Below are positions 39,944-49,508 of a stretch of DNA of 64,000 bases, piece by piece (position 1 is the first letter of the stretch; each line of letters opens with the position of its first letter). Both the position numbers and the translations under genes were made by a program. The notes beneath the pieces were generated by a model. That model saw only the letters and a program-made list of their open reading frames with translations, did not search any database and was not told the origin of the DNA. The DNA comes from Thauera linaloolentis 47Lol = DSM 12138 (GTDB lineage: Bacteria; Pseudomonadota; Gammaproteobacteria; Burkholderiales; Rhodocyclaceae): contig NZ_AMXE01000008.1 in assembly GCF_000310205.1 (NCBI RefSeq), positions 1 to 64,000 on the forward strand, written 5' to 3'.

Positions 39944-40555
39944 TTACAGAGGATAGCCGAAGGCCCCGAGCAGTTGCGCGGTTTCGAACAGCGGCAGGCC
40001 CATGATCCCCGAGTGGCTGCCGTGGATCTCCTCGATGAAGATCGCGGCCTTGCCCTGGATGCCGTAGGCGCCGGCCTTGTCCATCGGTTCGCCGGTGGCG
40101 ACGTAATGGCGGATTTCGAGGTCGGAGAGCACGCGGAACTTCACCGTGTTCACCGACAGCTTGCTGCGCGTGCGTTCGCCGTCGCTGACCGCCAGCGCGG
40201 TCAGCACGCGGTGGCTGCGGCCGGACAGGCGGCGCAGGATGGTGTGGGCATCGGCCGTATCGACCGGCTTGCCGATGATCTCGCCATCCAGCTCCAGCGT
40301 CGTGTCGGCCGCCAGCACCGGGTGGCGCAGCATCTTGCGCCACTGGATGCGGCGCATGCCGGCCTGGGCCTTGGTCAGCGCGAGGCGTTCGACGTAGCGT
40401 TCGACGCCTTCGCCGGAGAGCGGGGTTTCATCGACGTCGGCGTCGTCGCCGCGCTCGCCGCTGCGGAAGGTCAGGACGTCGAACTGCACGCCGATCTGGC
40501 GCAGCAGTTCGCGCCGGCGCGGGCTCTTGGAGGCAAGGTAGATGCGGGAAGTCAT
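39944..40555 (-). CDS. maf: Maf-family nucleoside triphosphate pyrophosphatase
   Basis: 203 residues. Motifs LASKSPRRRELL at the N terminus and ADTTLELDGEIIGKPVD with the catalytic acid. YhdE-type Maf proteins hydrolyse dTTP/UTP and modified nucleotides. ATG 40555 is chosen; an upstream start at 40615 would overlap rlmH. Confidence 0.94.
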   Translation of the reverse strand: MTSRIYLASKSPRRRELLRQIGVQFDVLTFRSGERGDDADVDETPLSGEGVERYVERLALTKAQAGMRRIQWRKMLRHPVLAADTTLELDGEIIGKPVDTADAHTILRRLSGRSHRVLTALAVSDGERTRSKLSVNTVKFRVLSDLEIRHYVATGEPMDKAGAYGIQGKAAIFIEEIHGSHSGIMGLPLFETAQLLGAFGYPL

Positions 40556-40575
40556 CGGCGGCAGAAAAGGCAGGC

Positions 40576-41046
40576 TTATTCGCGGTGGTAGGGGTGGTTG
40601 CGCAGCACGGTCCATGCGCGGTACAGCGCCTCGGCCAGCAGCGGGCGCACCAGGGCGTGCGGCAGGGTCAGGCTGGAGAGCCGGATCGACTCGTGGGCCG
40701 TGGCCTTGAAGGCCGGCGCCAGCCCGTCCGGGCCGCCGACGACCAGCGCCACGTCCTGGCCTTCGCCCTGCCAGGCTTCAAGCTTGCGCGACAGCGCCAG
40801 GGTGCTCAGGTCGGCGCCGCGCTCGTCGAGGATGACGCGGCGGCAGCGTGGCGGCAGCGCGGCTTCGATGCGTGCGGCCTCGGCCGTCATCATCGCTTCC
40901 ACCGTTTTGCCGCTGGCGCGCGGCTCGGCTTTGACCTCGACCAGTTGCAGCGGCAGTTCGCGCGGCATGCGCCGGGCGAATTCGTCGAAGCCGGCCTCGA
41001 CCCAGGACGGCATGCGGTGGCCCACGGCGACGACGAAGAGTCTCAA
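40576..41046 (-). CDS. rlmH: 23S rRNA (pseudouridine1915-N3)-methyltransferase RlmH
   Basis: 156 residues, SPOUT methyltransferase. SAM-knot segment [10 protein letters not shown] and the C-terminal [18 protein letters not shown]...HPYHRE are diagnostic. The start is TTG at 41046, 1 nt after the rsfS stop; no ATG or GTG fits the family N terminus ([13 protein letters not shown]). Confidence 0.95.
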   Translation of the reverse strand: MRLFVVAVGHRMPSWVEAGFDEFARRMPRELPLQLVEVKAEPRASGKTVEAMMTAEAARIEAALPPRCRRVILDERGADLSTLALSRKLEAWQGEGQDVALVVGGPDGLAPAFKATAHESIRLSSLTLPHALVRPLLAEALYRAWTVLRNHPYHRE

Positions 41047-41047
41047 C

Positions 41048-41410
41048 TCACTTGCCTGCTGTGGCGTGCGCCGGCTTGCGCGAGGCGGGCGCGGTGTTCC
41101 ACAGCTCCTCCAGGCGGTAGTGGGCGCGGATGGCGGGCTGCATGATGTGGACCACGATGCTGCCGAGGTCGACCAGTACCCATTCGCCGCCGTCCTCGCC
41201 TTCGATGCTGAGGACGTCGGCGCCGGCTTCGCGTGCCTTGTCATGCACGTTGCGGGCGAGGGCGCGGGTCTGGCGGCTGGATTCCGCGCTGGCGACGACG
41301 ATGCGGTCGAACAGCGGCGTATTGCGTGAGGTGTCGATGACTTCGATGTCGCGCGCCTTGATGTCTTCGAGGGCGGAAACGACGAGCTGCTGCAGGGCGG
41401 GAGTATCCAT
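41048..41410 (-). CDS. rsfS: Ribosome silencing factor RsfS
   Basis: 120 residues ([34 protein letters not shown]). Binds L14 (uL14) and blocks subunit joining in slow growth. Between nadD and rlmH, the conserved order. Confidence 0.96.
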   Translation of the reverse strand: MDTPALQQLVVSALEDIKARDIEVIDTSRNTPLFDRIVVASAESSRQTRALARNVHDKAREAGADVLSIEGEDGGEWVLVDLGSIVVHIMQPAIRAHYRLEELWNTAPASRKPAHATAGK

Positions 41411-41502
41411 CAAAGGGCGGTCTGTCCAGGTGGGTGGCGGCGCGGCGGCGGCCGGAAAGGGGAAAACGAAAGGGGAAAACAAAAGGGCTTCATGTCCGCA
41501 CG

Positions 41503-42189
41503 TCAGCGGTAAAGCCCATGCGCCCCAATATAGTCGAGAACCGAATCGGGCAGCAAATAGCGCGCGCTGTGGCCGTGGCCGATGAGGTCGCGGATCAGCG
41601 ACGCCGAAATGGCCAGCGGCGTCATGTCGAAAGGAATGACGCGGCCCGCGGGGGCGGCGCGCAGGTCCGCGGGGTCGGACGTATGGCGGTCCTGGCACAG
41701 CGCGGCGAGTTCCGGCGACAGCGTGGCGGGCCAGCGGCGGGCGTGGGGCGCATAGCCGGGGCGGTTGGCGATGGCGATGTGGGTGAGCGCGAACAGTTCC
41801 TGCCAGCGGTGCCACCCCGGCAGGCCCTCGAAGGCATCTGCGCCGAGGATCAGCACCAGCGGGCGTCGCGGGCCGAGTTCCGCGCGCAGGCGTTCGAGTG
41901 TCGGCACGGTATAGCTCTTCTGCCGGGCGCGCACTTCGCCGTCGTCGATTTCGAGCCCCGGGTTGCCGGCCGTGGCGAGGTGGGCCATGGCCAGGCGGTC
42001 GTCGGCGGTGCTGCCGGGTTCGCCACGATGCGGCGGCCGGCCCGCGGGGATGAGGCGCACGCATTCCAGCGCCAGGGTTTCGCGTGCTTCTTCCGCCAGG
42101 CGCAGATGGCCGAGGTGGATCGGGTCGAAGGTGCCGCCGAGCAGGCCGATGGGGCGGAGCGGAGCGGCGTCCGCGCGTTCAGCGGCCAT
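41503..42189 (-). CDS. nadD: Nicotinate-mononucleotide adenylyltransferase
   Basis: 228 residues. Nucleotidyltransferase motif GGTFDPIHLGHL and the C-terminal ISASLIRDLI. Makes deamido-NAD. It overlaps the membrane-protein gene upstream by 11 nt, so its start may lie slightly later. Gap 41411-41502 to rsfS shows no feature. Confidence 0.95.
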   Translation of the reverse strand: MAAERADAAPLRPIGLLGGTFDPIHLGHLRLAEEARETLALECVRLIPAGRPPHRGEPGSTADDRLAMAHLATAGNPGLEIDDGEVRARQKSYTVPTLERLRAELGPRRPLVLILGADAFEGLPGWHRWQELFALTHIAIANRPGYAPHARRWPATLSPELAALCQDRHTSDPADLRAAPAGRVIPFDMTPLAISASLIRDLIGHGHSARYLLPDSVLDYIGAHGLYR

Positions 42190-42994
42190 TGCCGAGGTCC
42201 GCCGGCGGGTTGGCGGGCGGATGCCCTGCCCGTGCGCTACCGTCCCCGGGCAGTCCGAAGACGTCGCGTGTATTTGCGTAGAAGCTGGCGAACAGCACCG
42301 GTACCAGCACCAGCGGCAGCGGGAAGGAGGTGAGCGTGGCCAGCATGGGCGAGACCATGCCCAGCACGCCGATGATCAGGCCGGGCAGGAAGGCGCCGAA
42401 CAGCAGCACGCCGATCGAATAGGCGAGGAAGGGGCGCCAGTTGCGCAGGCAGGCGTAGAAGCTGAAGAACATCGCCTTTGCCGCGGGAAGCTTCCACCAC
42501 GCGGCCAGCATCGGCGCGAACCAGTAGGCCATCATCAGCGGCGTGGACAGCAGCATGGCCACCAGCAGCGTGAAGCCGAGGTTGGAATCGGCCATGACGG
42601 CTTCGTCGATTTCGCCGCCGCGCATGATTTCCGCCAGCGTGCCGTCGTCCACCATCGACACCAGCAGCAGCACGACGATGGAGCCGGCCAGGTAGAGGCC
42701 GCCGATGGCGAGCAGCGCGGGCAGGTTGGTGCGAAAGCCGGAGAACAGTACGTCCGGCCCCGTCTTGCGTCCGGCCTCGACCGCGCGGCAGGCGTTGAGC
42801 ACGCCGACCGACAGCGCCGGCATGATCAAGGAGGCGGCGATCTGGCCGATGAACGGAAACAGGCTGACGAGCAGCAGCGTGAGCAGGTAGCCGAAGGCGG
42901 CGAAGGTGATCAGCGCGGGGCTCCTGCGCCACAGTTGCAGGCCTTCGCGCAGCCAGTTCCAGCCGCGTGACGAGGGAAGCGTTCTTGCTTGCAT
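42179..42994 (-). CDS. BPSS1780-like membrane protein, copy 1
   Basis: 271 residues, six or so membrane segments, beginning with a cytoplasmic WLREGLQLWRRSPALITFAAFGY segment shared with copy 2 (WLADGWRLFMKAPVIWALQAF). Betaproteobacterial family of unknown function. C-terminal tail is proline/glycine-rich. Confidence 0.8.
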   Translation of the reverse strand: MQARTLPSSRGWNWLREGLQLWRRSPALITFAAFGYLLTLLLVSLFPFIGQIAASLIMPALSVGVLNACRAVEAGRKTGPDVLFSGFRTNLPALLAIGGLYLAGSIVVLLLVSMVDDGTLAEIMRGGEIDEAVMADSNLGFTLLVAMLLSTPLMMAYWFAPMLAAWWKLPAAKAMFFSFYACLRNWRPFLAYSIGVLLFGAFLPGLIIGVLGMVSPMLATLTSFPLPLVLVPVLFASFYANTRDVFGLPGDGSARAGHPPANPPADLGNGR

Positions 42995-43006
42995 GAGGGT
43001 GGATCT

Positions 43007-43786
43007 TCAGTTCGGGTTGGCGCCGTCGGCTGGTTCAGGCAGCACGGGCAGCAGGGGGGCGAAGGTTTCCTTCCAGGCCGCGTACAGCGCGCCGGCGATC
43101 ACCGGCAACAGTGCCAGCATGCCCAGTCCGGCGGGAATCAGCGCCACCCATGCGAGCACGTAGAGCAGCGCGGCGAGCACGATGAAGGCGAGCAGGTTGT
43201 GGAAGCAGGCGCGGGCCGACAGCATCATCGCGTCGAGCGGCGCGACGTCGTGCAGCATCACCAGCGCGGGGGCGAACCACAGCGCCATCATCAGCAGCGC
43301 CCACAGCACGGTGAATACCAGCACGCCGAACATCATGCCGCCCGCGGCCATGCCCGCGCCCGGGACGCTGCCGACGACCATGCCGGCCAGCACCGCGCTG
43401 CTGCCGATCGCGGCGGCGATCAGGGCCGCCAGCAGGGCGCCCAGCAAGTGGAAGGTGCCCACCAGCAGCAGGTTGCCGGCATGGCGGCGGATGCCGTCGA
43501 AGAGGTGGCCGACGTGCAGCGCTTCGCCGCGGTCGAGCACCTGGGCGCCGGACAGCATGCCCGCGATCAGCAGCGGCAGCGCGATTGGCGCCGCGGCCCA
43601 GCCGAGGATGGGCAGCATGCCCAGCGCGGCGAGGATGATGAAGAAGATGAAGGCCTGCAGCGCCCAGATGACGGGGGCCTTCATGAACAGCCGCCAGCCG
43701 TCGGCGAGCCATTGCAGGGCATGGCCGGGGGCGACGTCGCCGGGGGCGGGCGGAGGGGGATGGCGGGGGCGGCGGGATATGTTCAT
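43007..43786 (-). CDS. BPSS1780-like membrane protein, copy 2
   Basis: 259 residues with the same layout as copy 1 (12 nt downstream): cytoplasmic start, then six hydrophobic segments. Tandem paralogues of unknown function. Its ATG overlaps the thrB stop (ATGA). Confidence 0.8.
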   Translation of the reverse strand: MNISRRPRHPPPPAPGDVAPGHALQWLADGWRLFMKAPVIWALQAFIFFIILAALGMLPILGWAAAPIALPLLIAGMLSGAQVLDRGEALHVGHLFDGIRRHAGNLLLVGTFHLLGALLAALIAAAIGSSAVLAGMVVGSVPGAGMAAGGMMFGVLVFTVLWALLMMALWFAPALVMLHDVAPLDAMMLSARACFHNLLAFIVLAALLYVLAWVALIPAGLGMLALLPVIAGALYAAWKETFAPLLPVLPEPADGANPN

Positions 43787-44739
43787 CGTGGCAGGGGCGG
43801 CACGCCCGCGGCCCGCAGGCGCAGGATGTCGCGGTATTCGTCCGGGTCTTTCACCAGCACCATCTCGCCGCTGCGGGGGCGGTGAAAATCGGCCGCGCGC
43901 GATAGCCAGAAGCGCAGCGCGGCGGCGCGCAGCATGGCCGGCCAGGCGGCGTGTTCGTCGGCGCCGAAGGGACGCTCGGCATGATAGGCGTCGAGCAGGG
44001 CGCGGGTGCGCGCCGGGTCGAGCTGGCCGTCGGCTTGCGTACACCAGTCGTTGACGGTGACGGCGACGTCGAACAGCAGGGCGTCGAAGCCGGCGAAGTA
44101 GAAATCGATGACGCCGCCGATGTGCGGCGTGCCGTCCTCGTCCCGGTCCCACAGCACGTTGTCGCGGAAGAGGTCGGCGTGGATCGCGCCCGCGGGCAGG
44201 GCGGTGGCGTCCACCGTGGCCTGGAAGGCGAGTTCGGCGTCGAGCAGGGCCTGCTCGCCTGCCGGCAGGAAGGGGCGCACGGCCTGCGCGGTGGCGTCGC
44301 GCCAGCCCGCGCCGCGCGGGTTTTCCTGGCGGCGGCCGTAGGACTGGCCGGCCAGGTGCAGGCCGGCGAGCATGGCGCCGACTTTCTCGCAGTGCGTGAT
44401 GCCGGGCTGCATCTCGGACCCCCCCGACAGGCGCACGACCAGCGCGGCGGGGCGGTCCTGCAGCGTGCCGAGGTATTCGTTGTCGCGGTTAGCGATCGGG
44501 CCGGGCACCGGCAGGCCGTGGCGCGACAGGTGCGCCATCAGGTGCAGGTAGTAGGGCAGCTCGGCGCGCGGCATGTCTTCGAACAGCGTCAGCACGTAGC
44601 GGCCGAGCGTGGTGGTGACGAAGAAGTTGCTGTTCTGCACGCCGGCCGAAATGCCCTTCAGCTCCACCAGCCGGCCGATGGCGTAGCCTTTCAGCCAGTC
44701 GGCGAGGACGGGTTCGGGAACGGGGGTGAAGACGGACAT
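43783..44739 (-). CDS. thrB: Homoserine kinase (ThrB type II, choline-kinase-like fold)
   Basis: 318 residues. Aminoglycoside-phosphotransferase fold: Brenner-type motif HADLFRDNVLWD and metal-binding IDFYFAG. Phosphorylates homoserine on the way to threonine. MSVFTPVPEPVLADWL is the usual betaproteobacterial start. Confidence 0.94.
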   Translation of the reverse strand: MSVFTPVPEPVLADWLKGYAIGRLVELKGISAGVQNSNFFVTTTLGRYVLTLFEDMPRAELPYYLHLMAHLSRHGLPVPGPIANRDNEYLGTLQDRPAALVVRLSGGSEMQPGITHCEKVGAMLAGLHLAGQSYGRRQENPRGAGWRDATAQAVRPFLPAGEQALLDAELAFQATVDATALPAGAIHADLFRDNVLWDRDEDGTPHIGGVIDFYFAGFDALLFDVAVTVNDWCTQADGQLDPARTRALLDAYHAERPFGADEHAAWPAMLRAAALRFWLSRAADFHRPRSGEMVLVKDPDEYRDILRLRAAGVPPLPR

Positions 44740-44771
44740 GCGGGGGCTCCAGAGCTTGCTGCGCGGGCGCT

Positions 44772-45353
44772 TCAGGCTGCCTGCGCGGCAGCGGAGGGAA
44801 GGGTGAGGGGCGTGGAGGCGCCGCTGGCCGAAGCGGCGGCCTGGCGCACTGCCTGCCAGGCGGCAAGCTTGGCCTCGGGGCCAAGCGCGGCATGCGCCGG
44901 GCTGGTCGAGGGCAGGCGGGTGAACTGCAGCCCGGACGGCAGCGCGACACGGTTCAGCACGTGGCGGCGGAAAGACGTTTCGGCGGTGGTGCCGTTGAAG
45001 AACACATGGCCGATCGCCGGGCTTTCGCGGAACAGGCGGGCGAAGTCGTTTGCCTCGATGCTGGCGGGGGTGATGGCGCTGTCGAGGCTGCCGCTGCGTT
45101 CGCAGGCGGCGATGACGTCCCACAGCGCGACGCCGGCCGCATTCAGCCGCGCCAGGCGTTCGGCGTAGGGCAGGGCGGGGCCGGCGCCGAACAGCGCGCC
45201 CATGATCGGCCAGAAGGCGTTGCGCGGATGGGCGTAATACTGCGCGGCGGCGAGCGAGGCCGCGCCCGGCATGCTGCCGAGCACCAGCACCCGCGCGTCG
45301 GTGCGGGCCGCCGGCGCGAAGCTGAACAGGCGGGGCGCCGCGGCCGTGCTCAC
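44772..45353 (-). CDS. DNA-deoxyinosine (hypoxanthine) glycosylase, UDG superfamily
   Basis: 193 residues. Active-site segment VLGSMPGAASLAAAQYYAHP and C-terminal LPSTSPAHA fit the hypoxanthine-DNA glycosylase branch of the uracil glycosylase superfamily, which removes deaminated adenine. GTG 45353 overlaps the upstream stop (GTGA); ATG 45371 is possible but would overlap by 22 nt. Confidence 0.88.
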   Translation of the reverse strand: MSTAAAPRLFSFAPAARTDARVLVLGSMPGAASLAAAQYYAHPRNAFWPIMGALFGAGPALPYAERLARLNAAGVALWDVIAACERSGSLDSAITPASIEANDFARLFRESPAIGHVFFNGTTAETSFRRHVLNRVALPSGLQFTRLPSTSPAHAALGPEAKLAAWQAVRQAAASASGASTPLTLPSAAAQAA

Positions 45354-45670
45354 CAGGACTTGATCACCCACATCGGCACCGCCAGGCTGGGGAGGGCGTC
45401 CTCGCGCACCATCTGGCCGTTGCCTTCCTTGTCGATCAGGTAATAGGGCACGCCATGCAGCGGCGTCACCTTGACCATGTAGAGCTGGCCGCGGATGCGG
45501 TACTCGGTGACGGTGTCCTCGCCGCGCTGGATGATGGTGACCTCGGGTTCTTCGACCACGCCTTCGCCCGGCATGGGCGGCGGCTCGGGGATCGGTTCGA
45601 GGGCGGGGGGCTGCTGGGCGTAGGCCGGCATGGCGGCGGCGAGCAGCAGGGCGATCAGGGTGCGGCGCAT
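45350..45670 (-). CDS. DUF2782 family secreted protein
   Basis: 106 residues. Signal peptide MRRTLIALLLAAAMPAYA, a proline-rich linker, then a small domain with IRGQLYMVKVTPLHGVPYYLID. Periplasmic, function unknown. Regularly found next to polA and thrB in Betaproteobacteria, as here. Confidence 0.9.
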   Translation of the reverse strand: MRRTLIALLLAAAMPAYAQQPPALEPIPEPPPMPGEGVVEEPEVTIIQRGEDTVTEYRIRGQLYMVKVTPLHGVPYYLIDKEGNGQMVREDALPSLAVPMWVIKSW

Positions 45671-45739
45671 GGTGTTCTCCTGGAGATGCGGTGATTCTAT
45701 CCGTTTGGGCGGCAGGCTGCTGCCGTGGGCGGGGCCGCC

Positions 45740-46465
45740 TTACAGGTTCAGCATCATGTCGTGTTCCGCGGGCAGGGGCTGGAAGCCGCGCCGCTCGTAG
45801 TGCTTGAAGATCGCCTCGACGACGTCCTCGGGCCTGTCGATGACCTGCACCAGGTCGAGATCCTCGGGGTTGATCATGCCGTCGGCGACGAGGCGGTCGC
45901 GGAACCAGTCGAGCAGGCCCTGCCAGAAGGGGCCGTGCACCAGGATGATGGGGATCTTCTGGCTCTTCTTGGTCTGGATCAGGGTCATCGCCTCGAGCAG
46001 TTCGTCGAGCGTGCCGAAGCCGCCGGGCATGACCACATAGGCGGCGGCGAACTTCACGAACATGAACTTGCGCGCGAAGAAGTGGCGGAAAGTCTGCGAG
46101 ATATCCTGGTAGGGGTTGGCGCTCTGTTCCAGCGGCAACTGGATGTTCAGCCCCACCGACGGGCTCTTGCCGAAGAAGGCGCCCTTGTTGGCTGCCTCCA
46201 TGATGCCCGGCCCGCCGCCGGAAATGACGGTGAAGCCCGAATCGGACAGCAGGCGCGCGATCTGTTCGGTGAGCATGTAATACGTGTGGTCCGGCGGCGT
46301 GCGCGCGCTGCCGAAGATCGACACTGCGGGGCGGATCGCGGCCAGGCGGTCGGTTGCCTCCACGAACTCTGCCATAATTCCGAAGATACGCCAGGATTCG
46401 CGCGCGTTGTAGCGCGGCGCGGAAGCGTCTGGCTCGCTGCGGGGGAGTTTGTCTTTCGCGGTCAT
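45740..46465 (-). CDS. LOG-family protein (TIGR00730-type phosphoribohydrolase)
   Basis: 241 residues. Lysine-decarboxylase-like Rossmann fold with SGGGPGIMEAANKGAF and PGGFGTLDELLEAMTLIQ (the LOG signature). Members split cytokinin or nucleotide 5'-monophosphates into base and ribose 5-phosphate; older names call them lysine decarboxylases. Divergent from polA, 50 nt apart. Confidence 0.93.
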   Translation of the reverse strand: MTAKDKLPRSEPDASAPRYNARESWRIFGIMAEFVEATDRLAAIRPAVSIFGSARTPPDHTYYMLTEQIARLLSDSGFTVISGGGPGIMEAANKGAFFGKSPSVGLNIQLPLEQSANPYQDISQTFRHFFARKFMFVKFAAAYVVMPGGFGTLDELLEAMTLIQTKKSQKIPIILVHGPFWQGLLDWFRDRLVADGMINPEDLDLVQVIDRPEDVVEAIFKHYERRGFQPLPAEHDMMLNL

Positions 46466-46515
46466 GTTGTTGTTCTCGTGTTGTTGTCCGGCCCCGTTCC
46501 CGAGGATTGTCCAGA

Positions 46516-49266
46516 ATGCCGACCCTGCTGCTCGTCGATGGCTCCAGCTATCTCTATCGCGCCTTCCATGCGCTGCCCGATCTGCGCAATTCGCAGGGCG
46601 AGCCGACGGGGGCGATACGAGGGGTGCTGTCGATGCTACGTCGGCTGGAAAGCGACTACAAGGCGGAATTTCGCGCCTGCGTGTTCGACGCCAAGGGCAA
46701 GACCTTCCGCGACGACTGGTATCCCGAATACAAGGCGCAGCGCCCGCCGATGCCCGACGACCTGCGCGCGCAGATCGCGCCGCTGCACGAGGCGGTGCAG
46801 GCCGAAGGCTGGCCGCTGCTGTCGGTCGAGGGCGTCGAGGCCGACGACGTCATCGGCACGCTGACCCGCCAGGCGCTGGAGCGCGGCTGGGAAGTGGTCA
46901 TCTCGACCGGCGACAAGGACTTGACCCAGCTCGTGCGCCCCGGCGTGCAATGGGTCAACACCATGAGCGAGGAAGTGCTGGACCCGGCCGGCGTCGAAGC
47001 CAAGTTCGGCGTGCCGCCCGAGCGCATCGTCGACTACCTGGCGCTGGTCGGCGATACCGTGGACAACGTGCCGGGCGTGGAAAAATGCGGCCCCAAGACC
47101 GCGCTGAAGTGGCTGGCCGAATATGGCGACCTGGATACGCTGATCGCCAACGCCGACAAGGTCGGCGGCAAGGTCGGCGAGAACCTGCGCAGGCATCTGG
47201 ACTTCCTGCCGCTGGGGCGCAGGCTGGTGACGGTGGCGACCGACGTCGAATTGCCGGTGGCGGTGGACGAACTGCCCGCGCGCGGCGACGACAAGGCGGC
47301 GCTGCGCGCGCTGTACGAGCGCTTCGAGTTCCGCTCGTGGCTGAAGGACCTCGACGCCGGAGCCGCCAGTGTCGCCGAATCGAAAGCCGCCACCGACGCG
47401 CGCCGCTTCGCCCCGGATGAGGACGGAAAGGGCACGGAGCCGGCCGACCCCGGCGCCCATCGCGGCAACTACGCCGCGATCCTCGACTGGCCGGCGTTCG
47501 ACGCCTGGCTGGACCGGATCACCGCGTCCGGGCTGACCGCCTTCGACACCGAGACCACCAGCCTCGACCCGATGGCGGCGCAACTGGTCGGGATGTCCTT
47601 CGCCGTCGAGACGGGCGAGGCCGCCTACCTGCCGCTGGCGCACCGCGGCGCCGAAGCGCCCGGGCAACTGCCGCTGGCCGAGGTGCTGGACAAGCTGCGG
47701 CCCTGGCTGGAGTCCGACGCCCACGCCAAGCTCGGCCAGAACCTGAAGTACGACGCCCATGTGCTCGCCAACCACGGCATCGCGCTGCGCGGCATCGCCC
47801 ACGACACCCTGCTCGAATCCTACGTGCTGGAAAGCGACCGGCCGCACGACATGGATTCGCTCGCCAAGCGCCATCTCGGCCTGACGACGATTCCCTACAC
47901 CGAGGTCTGCGGCAAGGGCGCCAAGCAGATCGGCTTCGATGAAGTGGCGGTCGAGCGTGCCACCGAATACGCCGCCGAGGACGCCGACGTCACGCTGCGC
48001 CTGCACCGCCACCTGTGGCCGCGGCTCGAAGCCGAGCCCGCGCTCGCCGCGCTGTACCGCGACATCGAACTGCCGGTGCTGTCCGTGCTGCAGCAGATGG
48101 AACGCAACGGCGTGCTGATCGATCCCTTCCTGCTCAGCCAGCACTCCGAGGAACTCGGCCGCCGCCTGCACGCACTCGAACTGCAGGCGCACGAACTGGC
48201 CGGCCAGCCCTTCAACCTCGGCTCGCCCAAGCAACTCGGCGAAATCCTGTTCGGCAAGCTCGGCCTGCCGGTGGTCAAGAAGACCGCCACCGGCCAGCCT
48301 TCCACCGACGAGGAAGTGCTGGAAAAGCTCGCCGACGACTACCCGCTGCCCAAGCTGCTGCTGGAGCACCGCAGCCTGGCCAAGCTCAAGAGCACCTACG
48401 CCGACAAGCTGCCGCGCATGGTCAACCCGCGTACCGGCCGGGTGCATACCAGCTTCTCGCAGGCCACCGCCGTCACCGGGCGGTTGTCGAGTTCCGAGCC
48501 CAACCTGCAGAACATCCCGATCCGCACGCCCGAAGGGCGCCGTATCCGCGCCGCCTTCATCGCCCCGCGCGGACACCTGATCGTGTCCGCCGACTATTCG
48601 CAGGTCGAACTGCGCATCATGGCCCACCTGTCGGGCGACGCCCGCCTGCTGGAGGCTTTCGCCCGCGGCGAGGACGTGCACCGCGCCACCGCCGGCGAAG
48701 TCTTCGGCGTGCCGCCGGCGGAGGTCAGCAGCGAGCAGCGCCGCTACGCCAAGGTCATCAACTTCGGCCTCATCTACGGCATGAGCGCGCACGGTCTGGC
48801 GAAGAACCTCGGCATCGAGCGCGCCGCCGCCCAGGGCTGGATCGACCGCTATTTTGCGCGCTATCCCGGCGTCGCCGACTACATGGAGCGGACCCGCGTC
48901 GAGGCGCGCGACAAGGGCTACGTCGAGACCGTGTTCGGCCGCCGCCTCTACCTGCCCGACATCCGCGCCGCCCAGGTCGGCCGCCGCCAGGCCGCCGAGC
49001 GCGCGGCGATCAACGCGCCCATGCAGGGCACGGCCGCCGACCTGATCAAGAAGGCGATGATCGCCACCCGCGACTGGCTGGCCGAGACCGGGCTGCAATC
49101 GAAGCTGGTGTTGCAGGTGCACGACGAACTGGTGCTTGAAGCGCCCGAGGCCGAACTGGAAACCATCCGCGCCGAACTGCCCCGGCTGATGGGCGGCGTT
49201 GCGCAGTTGAGGGTGCCGCTGCTGGTGGAAGTGGGCGCGGGCGACAACTGGGACGAGGCACACTGA
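46516..49266 (+). CDS. polA: DNA polymerase I
   Basis: 916 residues with all three domains: 5'-3' exonuclease (~1-290), 3'-5' proofreading exonuclease with intact FDTETTS (~347), and family A polymerase (~520-916) with motif A SADYSQVELR, motif B RRYAKVINFGLIYG and motif C QVHDELV. ATG 46516 is preferred over TTG 46507. Confidence 0.99.
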   Translation: MPTLLLVDGSSYLYRAFHALPDLRNSQGEPTGAIRGVLSMLRRLESDYKAEFRACVFDAKGKTFRDDWYPEYKAQRPPMPDDLRAQIAPLHEAVQAEGWPLLSVEGVEADDVIGTLTRQALERGWEVVISTGDKDLTQLVRPGVQWVNTMSEEVLDPAGVEAKFGVPPERIVDYLALVGDTVDNVPGVEKCGPKTALKWLAEYGDLDTLIANADKVGGKVGENLRRHLDFLPLGRRLVTVATDVELPVAVDELPARGDDKAALRALYERFEFRSWLKDLDAGAASVAESKAATDARRFAPDEDGKGTEPADPGAHRGNYAAILDWPAFDAWLDRITASGLTAFDTETTSLDPMAAQLVGMSFAVETGEAAYLPLAHRGAEAPGQLPLAEVLDKLRPWLESDAHAKLGQNLKYDAHVLANHGIALRGIAHDTLLESYVLESDRPHDMDSLAKRHLGLTTIPYTEVCGKGAKQIGFDEVAVERATEYAAEDADVTLRLHRHLWPRLEAEPALAALYRDIELPVLSVLQQMERNGVLIDPFLLSQHSEELGRRLHALELQAHELAGQPFNLGSPKQLGEILFGKLGLPVVKKTATGQPSTDEEVLEKLADDYPLPKLLLEHRSLAKLKSTYADKLPRMVNPRTGRVHTSFSQATAVTGRLSSSEPNLQNIPIRTPEGRRIRAAFIAPRGHLIVSADYSQVELRIMAHLSGDARLLEAFARGEDVHRATAGEVFGVPPAEVSSEQRRYAKVINFGLIYGMSAHGLAKNLGIERAAAQGWIDRYFARYPGVADYMERTRVEARDKGYVETVFGRRLYLPDIRAAQVGRRQAAERAAINAPMQGTAADLIKKAMIATRDWLAETGLQSKLVLQVHDELVLEAPEAELETIRAELPRLMGGVAQLRVPLLVEVGAGDNWDEAH

Positions 49267-49304
49267 GCGCACTGCCCGCTTTTTTCGCCGTACTAGCTGT
49301 TTTC

Positions 49305-49437
49305 CCGCAGGCGCGGCTTCAGCCGCGAACAGAGCTGCGATGCGGCTTCCAGGGCTGCTGCCGCGGCCAAAGCCGTTCCTGCGGGGACACGGGGCTTGAG
49401 TGAATCAATCGCCCTGATAGCCGGCCGCGGCAAAGCC
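49305..49437. repeat. REP-like palindromic element, copy 2
   Basis: Contains the same 17-nt core GCGGCTTCAGCCGCGAA (49313-49329) and CCTGCGGGGA box (49378) as copy 1, plus a degenerate third palindrome GGCCGCGGCAAAGCCGCG. Lies in the polA-gmhA gap (49267-49508). Confidence 0.65.
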
Positions 49438-49508
49438 GCGTGCTAGCATCGCTGGGATCCAGAATGCTTGCCCCGGCCTTGCGCCGGGGCCAAACCGCGA
49501 GATTACCC

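Noticed and set aside
46636-49272. 878-codon minus-strand open frame opposite polA
   Set aside because: Shadow of polA, whose motifs are complete on the plus strand.
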